A DNA stretch of 64,000 nucleotides from contig CAKTBC010000003.1 of assembly GCA_934533005.1 (NCBI GenBank), positions 1 through 64,000 of the forward strand. The letters are read 5' to 3'. This DNA is from an uncultured Oscillospiraceae bacterium (lineage in GTDB: Bacteria; Bacillota; Clostridia; Oscillospirales; Oscillospiraceae). Shown here in pieces: positions 33,871-43,624 of this stretch (positions within the stretch are counted from its first letter, which is position 1; each line of letters starts with the position of its first letter). The position numbers and the translations under genes are program-made. The notes under the pieces are model-generated. The model did not search any database. It had not been told where the DNA came from and worked only from the letters and a program-made list of their open reading frames with translations.

Positions 33871-35106
33871 TTACACCGGCTCTCCGAACGTGTCCGGGTG
33901 AGCCGGGTCAAAGATCTCGTTGGCCCACATGACGGTCACAAGATCCTCCGTTTCGGAGAGGTTGATGATGTTATGCGTATATCCCGGCAGCATGTGCACG
34001 GCCTGGATGCGCTCCCCCGATACCGCGAACTCGATCACCTCGTCGGTCCCGATCTTCCGCTCCTGTATCAGGCCGCGGCCGCTGACGACGATGAAAAACT
34101 CCCATTTGGAGTTGTGCCAATGCTGTCCCTTGGTAATTCCCGGCTTGGAGATATTGACGGAAAACTGGCCGTGATCGGCCGTTTTCAGAAGCTCCGTAAA
34201 GCTACCCCGCGCGTCCGTATTCATTTTGAGATCAAATGCGGCCTTTTCCCGGGGGAGATAGCTCAAATACATCGAATACAGCTTCTTTTCCAGGGAGCCC
34301 GGCGCGATGCGCGGCATGAGGAGCGTGCGCGGCTGGTCGTGGAACGTGCGGAGAAGCTCAACGATCCTCCCCAGTGTGGCTTTGTGCGTGACCGGCGCAT
34401 AGCAATAGCGGCCGTCCTCTTTCGCCATGGGCGTGAGGCCGTCATACGTCATGCCGTCCACCGTTTCGCCCGGCTTCGGATACTCCGCGCGATGCGGCTT
34501 TCCCTCCATCGCGTCGTACATCTCCTCGAGAAGATCGTCAATGAAGAGCATTTCCAGCTCAACATTCGGATCGTTCACCGTGATCGGCAGATCGTTCGCG
34601 ATGTTGTGGCAGAACGTTCCGACCGCGGAGTTGTAGTTCGGGCGCACCCATTTCCCCACGAGATTCGGGAAACGATAGACATACACCGCCGCTCCGGTCT
34701 CCCCGGCATAGCGGAAAAGCAGCTCTTCCCCGTCACGCTTGGAAAGGCCGTACTCCGAGGTCCCGAACCGCCCGGCCAGCGTGGCCTGCAGCGAGGACGA
34801 GAGCATTACGGGACAGGTGTTGTGATGCTTTTTCAGCGTGCTGAGCAGCGCGGACGTAAAGTCAACATTGCCCTCGCGGAACTCCGCCGGATCCTTCGGG
34901 CGGTTCACACCCGCGAGGTGAAACACAAAATCACAGTCCGCGCAAAATGCCTCCAGCTCCTCCGGGGTGTTGGAACGGCCATATTCGCAGACGGCGTCAA
35001 TGTGCAGGTTCGGCCTTGTCCTGTTTTTCCCGTCGCGGAGATTCTTCAAATTCTCCACAAGGTTGCGGCCGACAAACCCGGACGCGCCGGTGACAAGTAT
35101 CTTCAA
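33871..35106 (-). CDS. capF: CapF-like UDP-FucNAc-pathway reductase/epimerase with cupin domain
   Basis: A 411-residue two-domain enzyme. Residues 1-260 form an extended SDR (ILVTGASGFVGRNL, SSLQATLAG, YGLSKRDGEELL with YxxxK). Residues 290-411 form a cupin (GQHWHNSKWEFFIVVSGRG and PGYTHNIINLSE with metal histidines). This is the architecture of S. aureus CapF, which acts in UDP-N-acetyl-L-fucosamine synthesis. A TTG start at 35106 overlaps the capG stop as TTGA, with GGAGGAAGG upstream; this is better than the GTG 15 bases earlier. Confidence 0.9.
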   Translation of the reverse strand: MKILVTGASGFVGRNLVENLKNLRDGKNRTRPNLHIDAVCEYGRSNTPEELEAFCADCDFVFHLAGVNRPKDPAEFREGNVDFTSALLSTLKKHHNTCPVMLSSSLQATLAGRFGTSEYGLSKRDGEELLFRYAGETGAAVYVYRFPNLVGKWVRPNYNSAVGTFCHNIANDLPITVNDPNVELEMLFIDDLLEEMYDAMEGKPHRAEYPKPGETVDGMTYDGLTPMAKEDGRYCYAPVTHKATLGRIVELLRTFHDQPRTLLMPRIAPGSLEKKLYSMYLSYLPREKAAFDLKMNTDARGSFTELLKTADHGQFSVNISKPGITKGQHWHNSKWEFFIVVSGRGLIQERKIGTDEVIEFAVSGERIQAVHMLPGYTHNIINLSETEDLVTVMWANEIFDPAHPDTFGEPV

Positions 35107-36281
35107 ACGTCCTTCCTCCACACCATCTTATTGACCACGCCGACGTAGGACTGGATGATTTTCACGACCTTGTCGGAAACATTGATATCGGTGTAGTCCG
35201 GCACGGGGATCGCGCCGCCGTTCTTTTCCTCCCGAACCATCTCCACCGCCGTATCGACCGCCTGAAGCAGTCCCTTCGTATCGATGCCCGACAGGATGAA
35301 GCAGCCCTTATCGAGCGCTTCGGGGCGTTCCGTGGAGGTGCGGATGCAGACCGCCGGGATGGGATGCCCGATGGAGGTGAAAAAGCTGCTCTCCTCCGGC
35401 AGTGTGCCGGAATCGGACACAACGGCGAAGGCGTTCATTTGCAGGCAGTTATAATCGTGGAAGCCGAGCGGCTCATGCCGGATCACGCGCCGGTCGAGCT
35501 GGAAGCCGGAGGCCTCCAGCCGCTTGCGGGAGCGCGGGTGGCAGGAATACAGAATCGGCATATCGTATTTCTCCGCCATTTCGTTGATCGCGGTGAAAAG
35601 CGATATGAAGTTTTTCTCCGTGTCAATGTTCTCCTCGCGGTGCGCGGAGAGCAGGATATATTTCCCCTTTTCCAGACCGAGGCGCTCGTGGATGTCGCTT
35701 TTTTGGATCGCTTCCAGATTCTCCGTCAGCACCTCCGCCATCGGGCTCCCCGTCACATAGGTGCGCTCCTTCGGCAGGCCACAGTCGGCAAGATACCGTC
35801 TTGCGTGCTCGGAGTAGGCAAGATTGACATCGGATATGATATCCACGATCCGCCGGTTGGTCTCCTCCGGAAGGCACTCATCCTTGCAGCGGTTTCCGGC
35901 CTCCATATGGAAGATCGGGATGTGCAGGCGCTTTGCGCCGATGACGGACAGGCAGGAGTTCGTGTCGCCGAGAACCAGCACGGCGTCCGGCTTCAGCTCC
36001 ACCATGGCTTTATAGGACGCGCTGATGATGTTCCCCATCGTTTCGCCGAGGTCGGCGCCGACGGCGTTCAGATACAGCTCGGGGTCGGCAAGGCCAAGAT
36101 CCCGGAAAAACACGCCGTTGAGGTTGTAGTCATAGTTCTGACCCGTATGGACCAGAATTGTGTCAAAATACTTCCTGCATTTTTTTATCACAGCGGCAAG
36201 CCGTATGATCTCCGGGCGTGTGCCGACGATGATCATCAGCTTGATTCTGCCGTTTTCCTTCCACTGCACCGTATCGCCCAT
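35103..36281 (-). CDS. capG: CapG/FnlC-like UDP-N-acetylglucosamine 2-epimerase family enzyme
   Basis: A 392-residue GT-B-fold epimerase (WecB-like). VGTRPEIIRLAAVIKKC, LGDTNSCLSVIGAKRLHIPIFHMEAGNRC and SDSGTLPEESSF are the conserved blocks. Next to capE and capF it should be the last enzyme of the UDP-L-FucNAc branch, epimerising at C-2. Standing alone it would have been called a UDP-GlcNAc 2-epimerase giving UDP-ManNAc. GGAGGAACGCGC precedes the ATG. Confidence 0.9.
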   Translation of the reverse strand: MGDTVQWKENGRIKLMIIVGTRPEIIRLAAVIKKCRKYFDTILVHTGQNYDYNLNGVFFRDLGLADPELYLNAVGADLGETMGNIISASYKAMVELKPDAVLVLGDTNSCLSVIGAKRLHIPIFHMEAGNRCKDECLPEETNRRIVDIISDVNLAYSEHARRYLADCGLPKERTYVTGSPMAEVLTENLEAIQKSDIHERLGLEKGKYILLSAHREENIDTEKNFISLFTAINEMAEKYDMPILYSCHPRSRKRLEASGFQLDRRVIRHEPLGFHDYNCLQMNAFAVVSDSGTLPEESSFFTSIGHPIPAVCIRTSTERPEALDKGCFILSGIDTKGLLQAVDTAVEMVREEKNGGAIPVPDYTDINVSDKVVKIIQSYVGVVNKMVWRKDV

Positions 36282-36309
36282 CCTGCGCGTTCCTCCTGTA
36301 CCGTGTACC

Positions 36310-37350
36310 TTACTGTTTCATCTTCGCAAGCTCGGCCTGAATGTAGGCCAGAGATGCGATCTTTTCCTTTGTTTCTTCCAGCGTCAGCCGCTTTGTGTTG
36401 TTGGAGTTGAACTCCGTCAGCGTATTTCTCGTTTCGTCGCCGTCCTTGAAGTATTTGTCGTAATTCAGGCCGCGGTTGTCCGCCGGGACGCGGTAGAAAT
36501 CGCCCATATCGACCGCCTTGGCGCATTCCTCGTTCGTGAGGAGCGTTTCGTACATTTTCTCCCCGTGGCGGATGCCGATGATCTTGATATCCTCTTTCCG
36601 GCCGCCGAACAGCTCGCACACTGCCTCCGCCTGCGTCCGGATCGTGCAGGCCGGGGCCTTCTGGATCAGGAGATCGCCGTTCTCGCCGTGCTCAAAGGCG
36701 AACAGCACGAGATCGACTGCCTCTTCCAGGCTCATGATGAAGCGCGTCATCGAGGGCTCCGTCACGGTGATCGGATTGCCGTTTTTGATCTGCTCGATCC
36801 AGAGTGGGATCACGGAGCCGCGGCTGCACATGACGTTGCCGTAGCGCGTGCAGCAGATCTTCGTTTTCCCGGACATGCGGGAGCGCGCAATGGCCACCTT
36901 TTCCTCGATCGCCTTGGTGATGCCCATCGCGTTGATCGGGTAGGCCGCTTTATCCGTCGAAAGGCAGATCACGGACTCCACGCCCGCCTCGATCGCCGCC
37001 GTGAGCACGTTTTCCGTCCCGATAACGTTGGTGCGGACGGCCTCCATGGGGAAAAACTCGCAGGACGGAACCTGCTTGAGCGCCGCAGCGTGGAAGATGT
37101 AATCCACCCCGGGCATCGCCGATCTCACAGACTGGAGGTCCCGGACATCGCCGATATAGAATTTGATCTTATCAGCCACTGCCGGCATTCTCGCCTGAAA
37201 GTCATGGCGCATGTCATCCTGCTTCTTCTCGTCGCGGGAGAAGATGCGGATCTCGCCGATATCAGTGGCCAGAAAGCGGTTCAAAACGGCGTTGCCGAAG
37301 GAGCCGGTGCCGCCGGTGATCATCAGGGTTTTGTTTTTGAACAAAGACAT
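36310..37350 (-). CDS. capE: CapE-like UDP-GlcNAc 4,6-dehydratase/5-epimerase
   Basis: A 346-residue SDR. The Rossmann motif is MITGGTGSFGNAVL; the catalytic region reads STDKAAYPINAMGITK, that is Met-x3-Lys in place of Tyr-x3-Lys. This is the known peculiarity of the membrane-independent CapE/FlaA1/PseB group. It starts UDP-FucNAc synthesis. A second, larger dehydratase of the PglF type lies at 55215-57101, so the locus probably makes two different deoxysugars. GGAGAGATAGAAA precedes the ATG. Confidence 0.92.
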   Translation of the reverse strand: MSLFKNKTLMITGGTGSFGNAVLNRFLATDIGEIRIFSRDEKKQDDMRHDFQARMPAVADKIKFYIGDVRDLQSVRSAMPGVDYIFHAAALKQVPSCEFFPMEAVRTNVIGTENVLTAAIEAGVESVICLSTDKAAYPINAMGITKAIEEKVAIARSRMSGKTKICCTRYGNVMCSRGSVIPLWIEQIKNGNPITVTEPSMTRFIMSLEEAVDLVLFAFEHGENGDLLIQKAPACTIRTQAEAVCELFGGRKEDIKIIGIRHGEKMYETLLTNEECAKAVDMGDFYRVPADNRGLNYDKYFKDGDETRNTLTEFNSNNTKRLTLEETKEKIASLAYIQAELAKMKQ

Positions 37351-37380
37351 TTTCTATCTCTCCATGAGTTTTTGTAGGTT

Positions 37381-38202
37381 TTATTCGTCCAGCCGGTAGG
37401 CCTTATAGCTGTGGTGCGTCACTCTTTCTTCCTCGGGCGGAAGCTGCATATAATCGCCGTACCAGGCCGTCAGTGTCTGATCCGTCCCGCACGGAGCCGG
37501 AAAATGGCAGCCTTCAAACTCGACCTCCGTGTGATCGGAAAACCATATCTTTTCCAGTATCTCATTATCGCCGAAATACGGCTGGCAGACATCGCCGACC
37601 TTTGAGCTCTCGGCCGGCCCATGGCAGGACTGCGATATTCTGTCCACGGTCTGCATGCACCATTTCATGGAAACGGGCTTTACCGCGGCCTTTAAAACCG
37701 ACGTCAGGATCGCTTTGCCCGCGGATCTTTTCCGCCGGCTGTTGGGCAGCATGCGCTTAATTTCCGCGATGCGCTCAACACGTCCGATCCTTTTCCGCAG
37801 CTGCCGGAAGCCATCCATGTCCTCCGGCAGATCGTCCAGCACAAAGCAGTCTATATTGATGCCCAGATTTTCATACGCGATATCCGTCTCCTCCACGAGA
37901 AGCGTCCGGGTATCGGCGATTTTGGCAAATTCAAAGGGGTATGCGCCGTCCATGCTCCAATGCATGACCTTCAGGCAGCCGTTCTCCCGGTTGAATTCCT
38001 TCAGGAATCTTTCATAATCCGCCCGGAGCATGACGAGATCGATATCATCGTCCCAGGGGATATAGCCCTTGTGACGCACAGCGCCCAAAAGCGTTCCATA
38101 CGCCAGGAAATACGGAATTTCCTTCGCCCGGCAAAACGCGTCGACTCCCTTGAGGATCTCAACTTGAACGCGCTTTACTTCTTCTACGGTCATTTCTTTC
38201 AA
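37381..38202 (-). CDS. licD: LicD-family phosphotransferase, copy 1
   Basis: A 273-residue LicD protein. The signature YGTLLGAVRHKGYIPWDDDIDLVM (residues about 35-58) holds the metal-binding DDD motif. A late block, CHFPAPCGTDQTLTAWYGDYMQLPP, is shared by all three LicD copies here. LicD enzymes transfer phosphocholine from CDP-choline onto glycans; relatives transfer ribitol phosphate. The start is TTG at 38202 or ATG at 38193. This copy stands closest to licCAB. Confidence 0.88.
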   Translation of the reverse strand: MKEMTVEEVKRVQVEILKGVDAFCRAKEIPYFLAYGTLLGAVRHKGYIPWDDDIDLVMLRADYERFLKEFNRENGCLKVMHWSMDGAYPFEFAKIADTRTLLVEETDIAYENLGINIDCFVLDDLPEDMDGFRQLRKRIGRVERIAEIKRMLPNSRRKRSAGKAILTSVLKAAVKPVSMKWCMQTVDRISQSCHGPAESSKVGDVCQPYFGDNEILEKIWFSDHTEVEFEGCHFPAPCGTDQTLTAWYGDYMQLPPEEERVTHHSYKAYRLDE

Positions 38203-38239
38203 AAAAATCCACCCGATCTTTCCTGCAATTGCGCCAGAG

Positions 38240-39535
38240 TCAAGGTTCTTTTCTTCGTTTTATCACGTGGGTAAAGCCCCGGAGCGTAACGCCCTCAAGA
38301 ATCAGGAAAAAGGCGTCTCTCAGCGGAGGAATGATAAGCAGCAAAAGGAAGTTTGTGATGATCTGCGTGAGCAGAGACGCGGCGGCCGCCCCCACGATCT
38401 CGAAGCGCGGGATCAGCAGCGCGTTGAGCACGATGTTCGTCAGCGCGCCGGACAGCGTTGTGACCTGAACCCAGCGTGCTTTCCCTTCCGCGACCATGTA
38501 GAGGTTATTGATCGAACCGAAGTAGGAAAACGATGTATACCACACGATCAGCGCGAGCGACGGCACGGCGCCCAGATAGGCCGAGCCATACAGGATCTGC
38601 ATGATCGGCCGGGCAAACAGGGTGATAAACACGCAGTAGCAGATCGAGACCCAGAACACCGAACCGTAAACCTGCTGCAGCCGCTGTCTGTACCGTTGGG
38701 GATCGTTCACCTTGGAGTTCATGATATCCGGCCGGAACCCTTCGATAATGGCCGCCGGAATGATGGAGATCGCGCCGGCCAACGTGAGAGATACGGAATA
38801 GAGGCCGACCGCGGTGTTATCCAGATAGCTTTTCAGCATGATCTTATCTGTCTGACCATAGACCGTTATCAAAACCGCCGAGAAAATAAACGGATACGAA
38901 TGCTTCAAAAGGGTTTTCAGCGTGCCGATACTGGCCCGTCCCCGGTATTCCTTCGCATAATCGCGGCGGTAGATCCAGAGAAGCAGAGCGCCGAAAACAA
39001 AGGTCTCGAGCGAAACGCCCAGCACATACAGAACAACGCTGTCAAAAAGATAAATTGCCGCCAGACGCCAGAGCGCGGAGATCGTAAGCGCGACCAGCCG
39101 GGCAATGGCAACGCACTTCGCGTTGTTCTTGAAGCGGAACCAGTAGATAAACGCATCCGCCGTCCAAAAGAGGATCTGCAGGGATTGGCAGAAAACCACC
39201 GCCTGAAGCTCCATATCCCGGTTTCCCGAAAGGGCCAGGAACAGCTGGATACCAACAATCGCCAGCACGGCAAATACGATCCGGGAGTACAGCGCGGTTT
39301 TCAGATAATCGCCGCTCAGCTCTTCGTTCTCCGCGAAGTGCTTTGTAATAATGCTGTTGAAGCCCAGAGAACCGATCGCCACGAAAAACGCAATGATCGA
39401 AGCAGCATAGTTTATCAGGCCATAGTCGCTGGTGCCAAAGGCTCTGGCGCAGAGGATGTTGATCAGGTACTGCAATATGGCGTGCGCCACATTGCCAAAC
39501 ATGATCCAGCTCAAATTTTTCTTAAATACATTCAT
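38240..39535 (-). CDS. Polysaccharide flippase (Wzx-like), copy 1
   Basis: A 431-residue MATE/MOP-type protein with 12-14 helices, starting MNVFKKNLSWIMFGNVAHAILQYLINILCARAFG, the typical Wzx opening. It moves lipid-linked repeat units across the membrane. A second flippase lies at 46284-47582, with similar fold but clearly diverged. No strong ribosome site is visible before the ATG. Confidence 0.85.
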   Translation of the reverse strand: MNVFKKNLSWIMFGNVAHAILQYLINILCARAFGTSDYGLINYAASIIAFFVAIGSLGFNSIITKHFAENEELSGDYLKTALYSRIVFAVLAIVGIQLFLALSGNRDMELQAVVFCQSLQILFWTADAFIYWFRFKNNAKCVAIARLVALTISALWRLAAIYLFDSVVLYVLGVSLETFVFGALLLWIYRRDYAKEYRGRASIGTLKTLLKHSYPFIFSAVLITVYGQTDKIMLKSYLDNTAVGLYSVSLTLAGAISIIPAAIIEGFRPDIMNSKVNDPQRYRQRLQQVYGSVFWVSICYCVFITLFARPIMQILYGSAYLGAVPSLALIVWYTSFSYFGSINNLYMVAEGKARWVQVTTLSGALTNIVLNALLIPRFEIVGAAAASLLTQIITNFLLLLIIPPLRDAFFLILEGVTLRGFTHVIKRRKEP

Positions 39536-39553
39536 CTTTTCTTATAGGGGGCT

Positions 39554-40630
39554 TTACACGATCTTGTTCCAGAAAAAGTGATACGGGTATGTCATCGGCC
39601 AGTCACTGCCGTATGTATAGAGTGCATACAGTCCGTAAGCCACGAAGGCCGCCATGACGCACAGTCTTGATATTTTCCGATTTTCCGGCCGTTTCATGTT
39701 GGCTATAATGTTGGGCAATGCGATCACCAGCGCCGGCATGAAATAAAACCCGACTCGCATGGCCAGCGAATACACGCCGGCAAAGCACTGGATAACACAG
39801 GCAACGTAGAAGAGGTTCAAAAAGCCGCCATCCTCATCGTCGTGCAAAAAAACCGCGCAGAAGGCATAAACCAGCGCAAAGACCAGCAGCAGCGTGACCG
39901 CGCTGCCCTGCGCTGCGACCGCATTGTGCTTGAAAAGCTTGGAGCCGACGGCAAACAGCGGATACCGCGCCAGATAGATCACCGGCAAAACCGGGATCGA
40001 AAGCAGCCGGGCGGATCTCGACAATTTCAGGTGATACAGCGGATAGGCAACAAGGAAAATAAACGCGGAATAGTGAAAGAGCGTGGCAAATACTATCAGC
40101 AGAATAAACTTGACCGGCTTTTTTTCGCGAATGAGCGGGAACGACAGGCAGCACAGACCGACGGCGATCCCCTGCCGCAACGCGGAAAACGGGACCGTTA
40201 TGCAGGGCAGCCCCAGGAACACAAGGATCGCGAGCACCGGATCCCTGCTGCATTTTCTTATCATGATCCCGATGGGGACGATGGACGCGATCGCGCAGGC
40301 GATCAGCAGGCACTGGTAATTCGTTGAGATATAGCCCAGCAGTTTATTGAAAACGATGTAGCCCCATTCGTAATTCTGCCATTCGCCGAGAGCGAACAGC
40401 TCTTCCCACGAATACTCGGAAATCGACTGAAACGACGTCAGATAACCGATGCTGCTCCCATATCCCAAATCGATGCCCATGCTGGGATGCCGCAGCGCCA
40501 CCACAAGAACAACAAGCGCTGTAACGTAAAACGCCGCGCGCTTTTTTCTTTGCTCCGGGGTTTTGCCCGTCCGGCTCACGAGACCGGTCGTACACAGGAT
40601 CAATGCATACATGAGAAAATAGACTGTCAT
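39554..40630 (-). CDS. EpsG-family polysaccharide polymerase-like membrane protein
   Basis: A 358-residue protein with about ten helices. The N-terminal VALRHPSMGIDLGYGSSIGYL block with R-H and D-Y, the WEYGYIVFNKLL-like NYEWGYIVFNKLLGYIS and the central FSALRQGIAVGLCCLSFP are diagnostic of the EpsG family, thought to act as Wzy-type polymerases. Together with the O-antigen-ligase-like protein at 57146-58630 it is one of two polymerase candidates in the locus. Confidence 0.82.
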   Translation of the reverse strand: MTVYFLMYALILCTTGLVSRTGKTPEQRKKRAAFYVTALVVLVVALRHPSMGIDLGYGSSIGYLTSFQSISEYSWEELFALGEWQNYEWGYIVFNKLLGYISTNYQCLLIACAIASIVPIGIMIRKCSRDPVLAILVFLGLPCITVPFSALRQGIAVGLCCLSFPLIREKKPVKFILLIVFATLFHYSAFIFLVAYPLYHLKLSRSARLLSIPVLPVIYLARYPLFAVGSKLFKHNAVAAQGSAVTLLLVFALVYAFCAVFLHDDEDGGFLNLFYVACVIQCFAGVYSLAMRVGFYFMPALVIALPNIIANMKRPENRKISRLCVMAAFVAYGLYALYTYGSDWPMTYPYHFFWNKIV

Positions 40631-40698
40631 TTTTTATCCCCAATTCCGTTGGAATACAAGGAGGTGCGCTGTTATATTACACGAAGCCGTCTTTATTT

Positions 40699-41910
40699 TC
40701 AACCCCTTGCGTCGATCATGGATTTATAAAGGTCGATGTATTCGGCATACCGATCCTGTGCCGCATATTTCCCGCAGGCTATGTCCCGGATGAGCTTTCG
40801 ATCGAGCTTTTTCACGGCTTCGAACTGTTCCAGCGCGCCGCGGTAGTCGCCCTGCGAAACCACGCGCCCCGTCTGCGGCGTTACGCTTTCGATGCTCCCG
40901 CCCGTTTTATAGGTAATGACCGGCGTTCCACAGGCCATGGCTTCCAGATTCACGGTCGGGAAATTGTCCTCATATGTGAAATTCAGAAAGGCATCAGCCG
41001 CGCTGTAGATCTCCGCCAATTCGCTGACGCTGTTTGTTCTCTTAATCGCGATAATGTTCTTCGGAAGCTCTTTGAGCTGTTCTTCGCTTACGCCGACCAG
41101 AACAAGCTTCTGGTCTTCCGATAATTCCTCTGCCAGCTTTATATAGTCGGAATAGCCCTTTCTTTCCGTCCATCCGCTGGCAACGCCCAGCATCACCGTT
41201 TTATCCTCCAGACCGTATCGGCTCCGGAAGATATTCCGGGACATAGGCTGAAATTTCGTCAGATCGATCCCGTTGTTGATCACCTTCACCGGGTGGTCTT
41301 TAAAAAAGCTTTCTTTGACAAGCCCTGCCAGCCACTCCGAAGGGGTAACGATCACAAGATCCTCCAGACTGGTGAAGCTCGCCTTTTTTCGCTCGTAGTT
41401 TCTCTTTACATTCCCGTTTGTATAGCACTCCGGGTAGCAGCGGAGCTGGGAGCAGCAGGCGCACTGTTCCTTCCACTGCTCACACCCTGCCTTGTCAAAA
41501 TATGTGCAGTGGCCGGTAAACGCCCAGCAATCATGGAATGTCCAGACAATGGGGATCTTCGATTCTTTCAGGAAGGAAAAGAGCATTTCATAGTTCAAAT
41601 AATGCCCGTGAATGTTGTGAAGATGGACCAGATCGGGGCCAAATTCCCGGATCTTTCCGATCAGCCGTTTTGTCGCCAGAGAAGAATAGCCGCCCTCGTT
41701 ATCCGTGAACCGGGAGAGCACATTATGAATATAGTATTCAAGCTTCGTTCCCACTGGGATCGTATCTCCCGCCGCCGCGTTCAGCGCGGGTCCGATACCG
41801 TAGGCGATCTTCCCGGATGACCCCGTTTTCTTCAAGCAGGCCAGCAGATCCGTTGCGATACGTCCGGTGCTTCCCCGTCCGCAGACCGTGTTGATTTGCA
41901 ATACCTTCAT
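40699..41910 (-). CDS. GT4-type glycosyltransferase
   Basis: A 403-residue GT-B enzyme: N-terminal MKVLQINTVCGRGSTGRIATDL, HNIHGHYLN, VWTFHDCWAFTGHC, and C-terminal nucleotide-sugar site FTYEDNFPTVNLEAMACGTPVITYKTGG (E-x7-E motif). A cysteine-rich insertion (GCEQWKEQCACCSQLRCYPEC) may bind a metal; it is common in this subgroup. GGAGGGC precedes the ATG. Sugar specificity is unknown. Confidence 0.88.
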   Translation of the reverse strand: MKVLQINTVCGRGSTGRIATDLLACLKKTGSSGKIAYGIGPALNAAAGDTIPVGTKLEYYIHNVLSRFTDNEGGYSSLATKRLIGKIREFGPDLVHLHNIHGHYLNYEMLFSFLKESKIPIVWTFHDCWAFTGHCTYFDKAGCEQWKEQCACCSQLRCYPECYTNGNVKRNYERKKASFTSLEDLVIVTPSEWLAGLVKESFFKDHPVKVINNGIDLTKFQPMSRNIFRSRYGLEDKTVMLGVASGWTERKGYSDYIKLAEELSEDQKLVLVGVSEEQLKELPKNIIAIKRTNSVSELAEIYSAADAFLNFTYEDNFPTVNLEAMACGTPVITYKTGGSIESVTPQTGRVVSQGDYRGALEQFEAVKKLDRKLIRDIACGKYAAQDRYAEYIDLYKSMIDARG

Positions 41911-41949
41911 GGCAGAATGCCCTCCGATTTTTCCTGTATGACAGCCGAT

Positions 41950-42819
41950 TCAGCCGTTCAGATCCAAATATTCCGGCGCGTGATTCACGCGCGCCTCTAC
42001 GGGCGGAAGCTCCATGTAATCCCCATAGATGTTTCTGAGGTTCTTGTCGAACTCTTTCGGCACTTTGACCGTCAGGCGGTCAAACCGAACCTCTTTCAGC
42101 GGGAAAATTTCGTCCATCCGGAGCGCTGTGTGCTCCGGGCAGTCATCGTACGGATAGTCCACCGTTGTGACCAGCTCTCCCTTCTCCGCAAAGAGAGCCA
42201 TGTATTTTTCCCATATCGCCTTTTCCGGCGCTCTCTGTGTCCGATTGACAAACCGGCTGTACGCATTTTGCCCCAGCGCGATGAGCTTGCGCGGCAGTCC
42301 ATGCTCTCTGCCGACGATCTTCTCTTTCTTGGAATAGAGATAGCGCTTCCGCAGCAGGATCGAGCGCTCTTTCGCTTCCCGGATCTCTTCCAGCGTTTCA
42401 AACCGGTGAAAGAGGAAAATATCGACCCAGACGCCGTTGCAGGCGATCCCGGTATTGTTCCTTTTCCGGTCTCTGAGCGAGGCGAACGCTTCGGGCACCA
42501 GCGTTGTCCCCACCCGGTAAAGCCGGGGGTACGGGAAATAATGATCCTCGTTATCGTCGGACGGATCACACAAAATGACCGAATCGCCCCACTCCTCCTT
42601 GGGAACGGCGCGCAGCTTTTTATAGTCCTCCCACAACATGCCGACATCAATGTCGTCATCCCACGGGATAAAGCCCTGATGGCGAATGCATCCGATCGCT
42701 GTTCCATAAATCGCAAAATACTTGATATCATATTTCTCGCATATGCGGACAAGCACTTCCAGCATATCGACCTCGGTATTTTGCAGTTGTTTTAGAACCT
42801 CCGGTGAATACTCGGCCAT
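41950..42819 (-). CDS. licD: LicD-family phosphotransferase, copy 2
   Basis: A 289-residue LicD protein. The signature YGTAIGCIRHQGFIPWDDDIDVGM lies at about residues 38-61, and the terminal block KVPKEFDKNLRNIYGDYMELPPVEARV closes the domain. Diverged strongly from copies 1 and 3, which suggests a different donor or acceptor. GGAGGAAAGAAAAG precedes the ATG. Downstream of an SGNH hydrolase and an SDR gene. Confidence 0.87.
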   Translation of the reverse strand: MAEYSPEVLKQLQNTEVDMLEVLVRICEKYDIKYFAIYGTAIGCIRHQGFIPWDDDIDVGMLWEDYKKLRAVPKEEWGDSVILCDPSDDNEDHYFPYPRLYRVGTTLVPEAFASLRDRKRNNTGIACNGVWVDIFLFHRFETLEEIREAKERSILLRKRYLYSKKEKIVGREHGLPRKLIALGQNAYSRFVNRTQRAPEKAIWEKYMALFAEKGELVTTVDYPYDDCPEHTALRMDEIFPLKEVRFDRLTVKVPKEFDKNLRNIYGDYMELPPVEARVNHAPEYLDLNG

Positions 42820-42876
42820 CTTTTCTTTCCTCCATATACAAATTATCCCTGACTTTTCAGGATGCGGATCACACTT

Positions 42877-43602
42877 TCAATCGTAAACATATTCTTCTAT
42901 TGCTTGATACCAGCGGTCATATGCCTCCGGCTTCAAGTGGATGCCGTCTTTGGTTAGATTGGGATCCATCAAGCCATCCAATTCATAAAGATCGTGAATA
43001 TTAATGTAGGTCGCTCCCGCTTCTTCCGCCAGCTTCTCGATCTCTGCATTAAAACTCACAATAACCGAATTATCCGTACACACTTCTTCCTTTTCTGCGC
43101 TGATTGGCAAAACGGACTGCACGTAGATCTGCGCATCCGGTACCGCTTCATGAACACTTTCAAGCATATTTTGATACTGCTCGAGTATTTCGGCGCTGTT
43201 GCTGCCCTTCAGGGAGTTGATCCCGCCGAGAATGAACACCTTTTCCGCCTTTACCGAAGCAATCATGTCCACCCGGCTCGTCATACCACTAACGCTGTCA
43301 CCGGATAGTCCAAGGTTAACAATACGCACATCCGGGAATGCCTCAGCCCACGCTCCGTTTTTTGTGATGCTGTCGCCGAAAAAGGCCACATCAGCATCCA
43401 CATCCATCGCTTTCAAACTGCTGCGCCAGGATTCCAGCGTCCAGTTGACCGGAGTTTCGCTTTGCTCCTCCGTGTCTGTTTTATTTGTGTCGCCAGTCTC
43501 GGCGCCGTTCCTGTTTCTCGCCCAAATTAAGAGCAGAACGTTACAGCTCAGAGAGACTATGCAAATCAGCGCGAGGGCAATCGTCCATTTCCTTTTCTCC
43601 AC
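42877..43602 (-). CDS. Membrane-anchored SGNH/GDSL hydrolase
   Basis: A 241-residue protein with an N-terminal uncleaved anchor (WTIALALICIVSLSCNVLLLIW) and an extracellular SGNH domain. Catalytic blocks: FFGDSIT (Ser), NLGLSGDS (Gly), LGGINS (Asn) and TKDGIHLKPEAYDRW (Asp/His). It is likely a glycan esterase, for example removing O-acetyl groups, or a transferase. The locus also encodes an acetyltransferase (48832-49521). The start is GTG with GGAGGG upstream. Confidence 0.83.
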   Translation of the reverse strand: MEKRKWTIALALICIVSLSCNVLLLIWARNRNGAETGDTNKTDTEEQSETPVNWTLESWRSSLKAMDVDADVAFFGDSITKNGAWAEAFPDVRIVNLGLSGDSVSGMTSRVDMIASVKAEKVFILGGINSLKGSNSAEILEQYQNMLESVHEAVPDAQIYVQSVLPISAEKEEVCTDNSVIVSFNAEIEKLAEEAGATYINIHDLYELDGLMDPNLTKDGIHLKPEAYDRWYQAIEEYVYD

Positions 43603-43624
43603 TTTTGGGGCTTCCCTCCGTACG

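Noticed and set aside
38917..39273. Arg/Ser-rich frames inside the glycan genes
   Set aside because: They overlap conserved flippase sequence in another frame and have no initiation signal; codon-bias artefacts.
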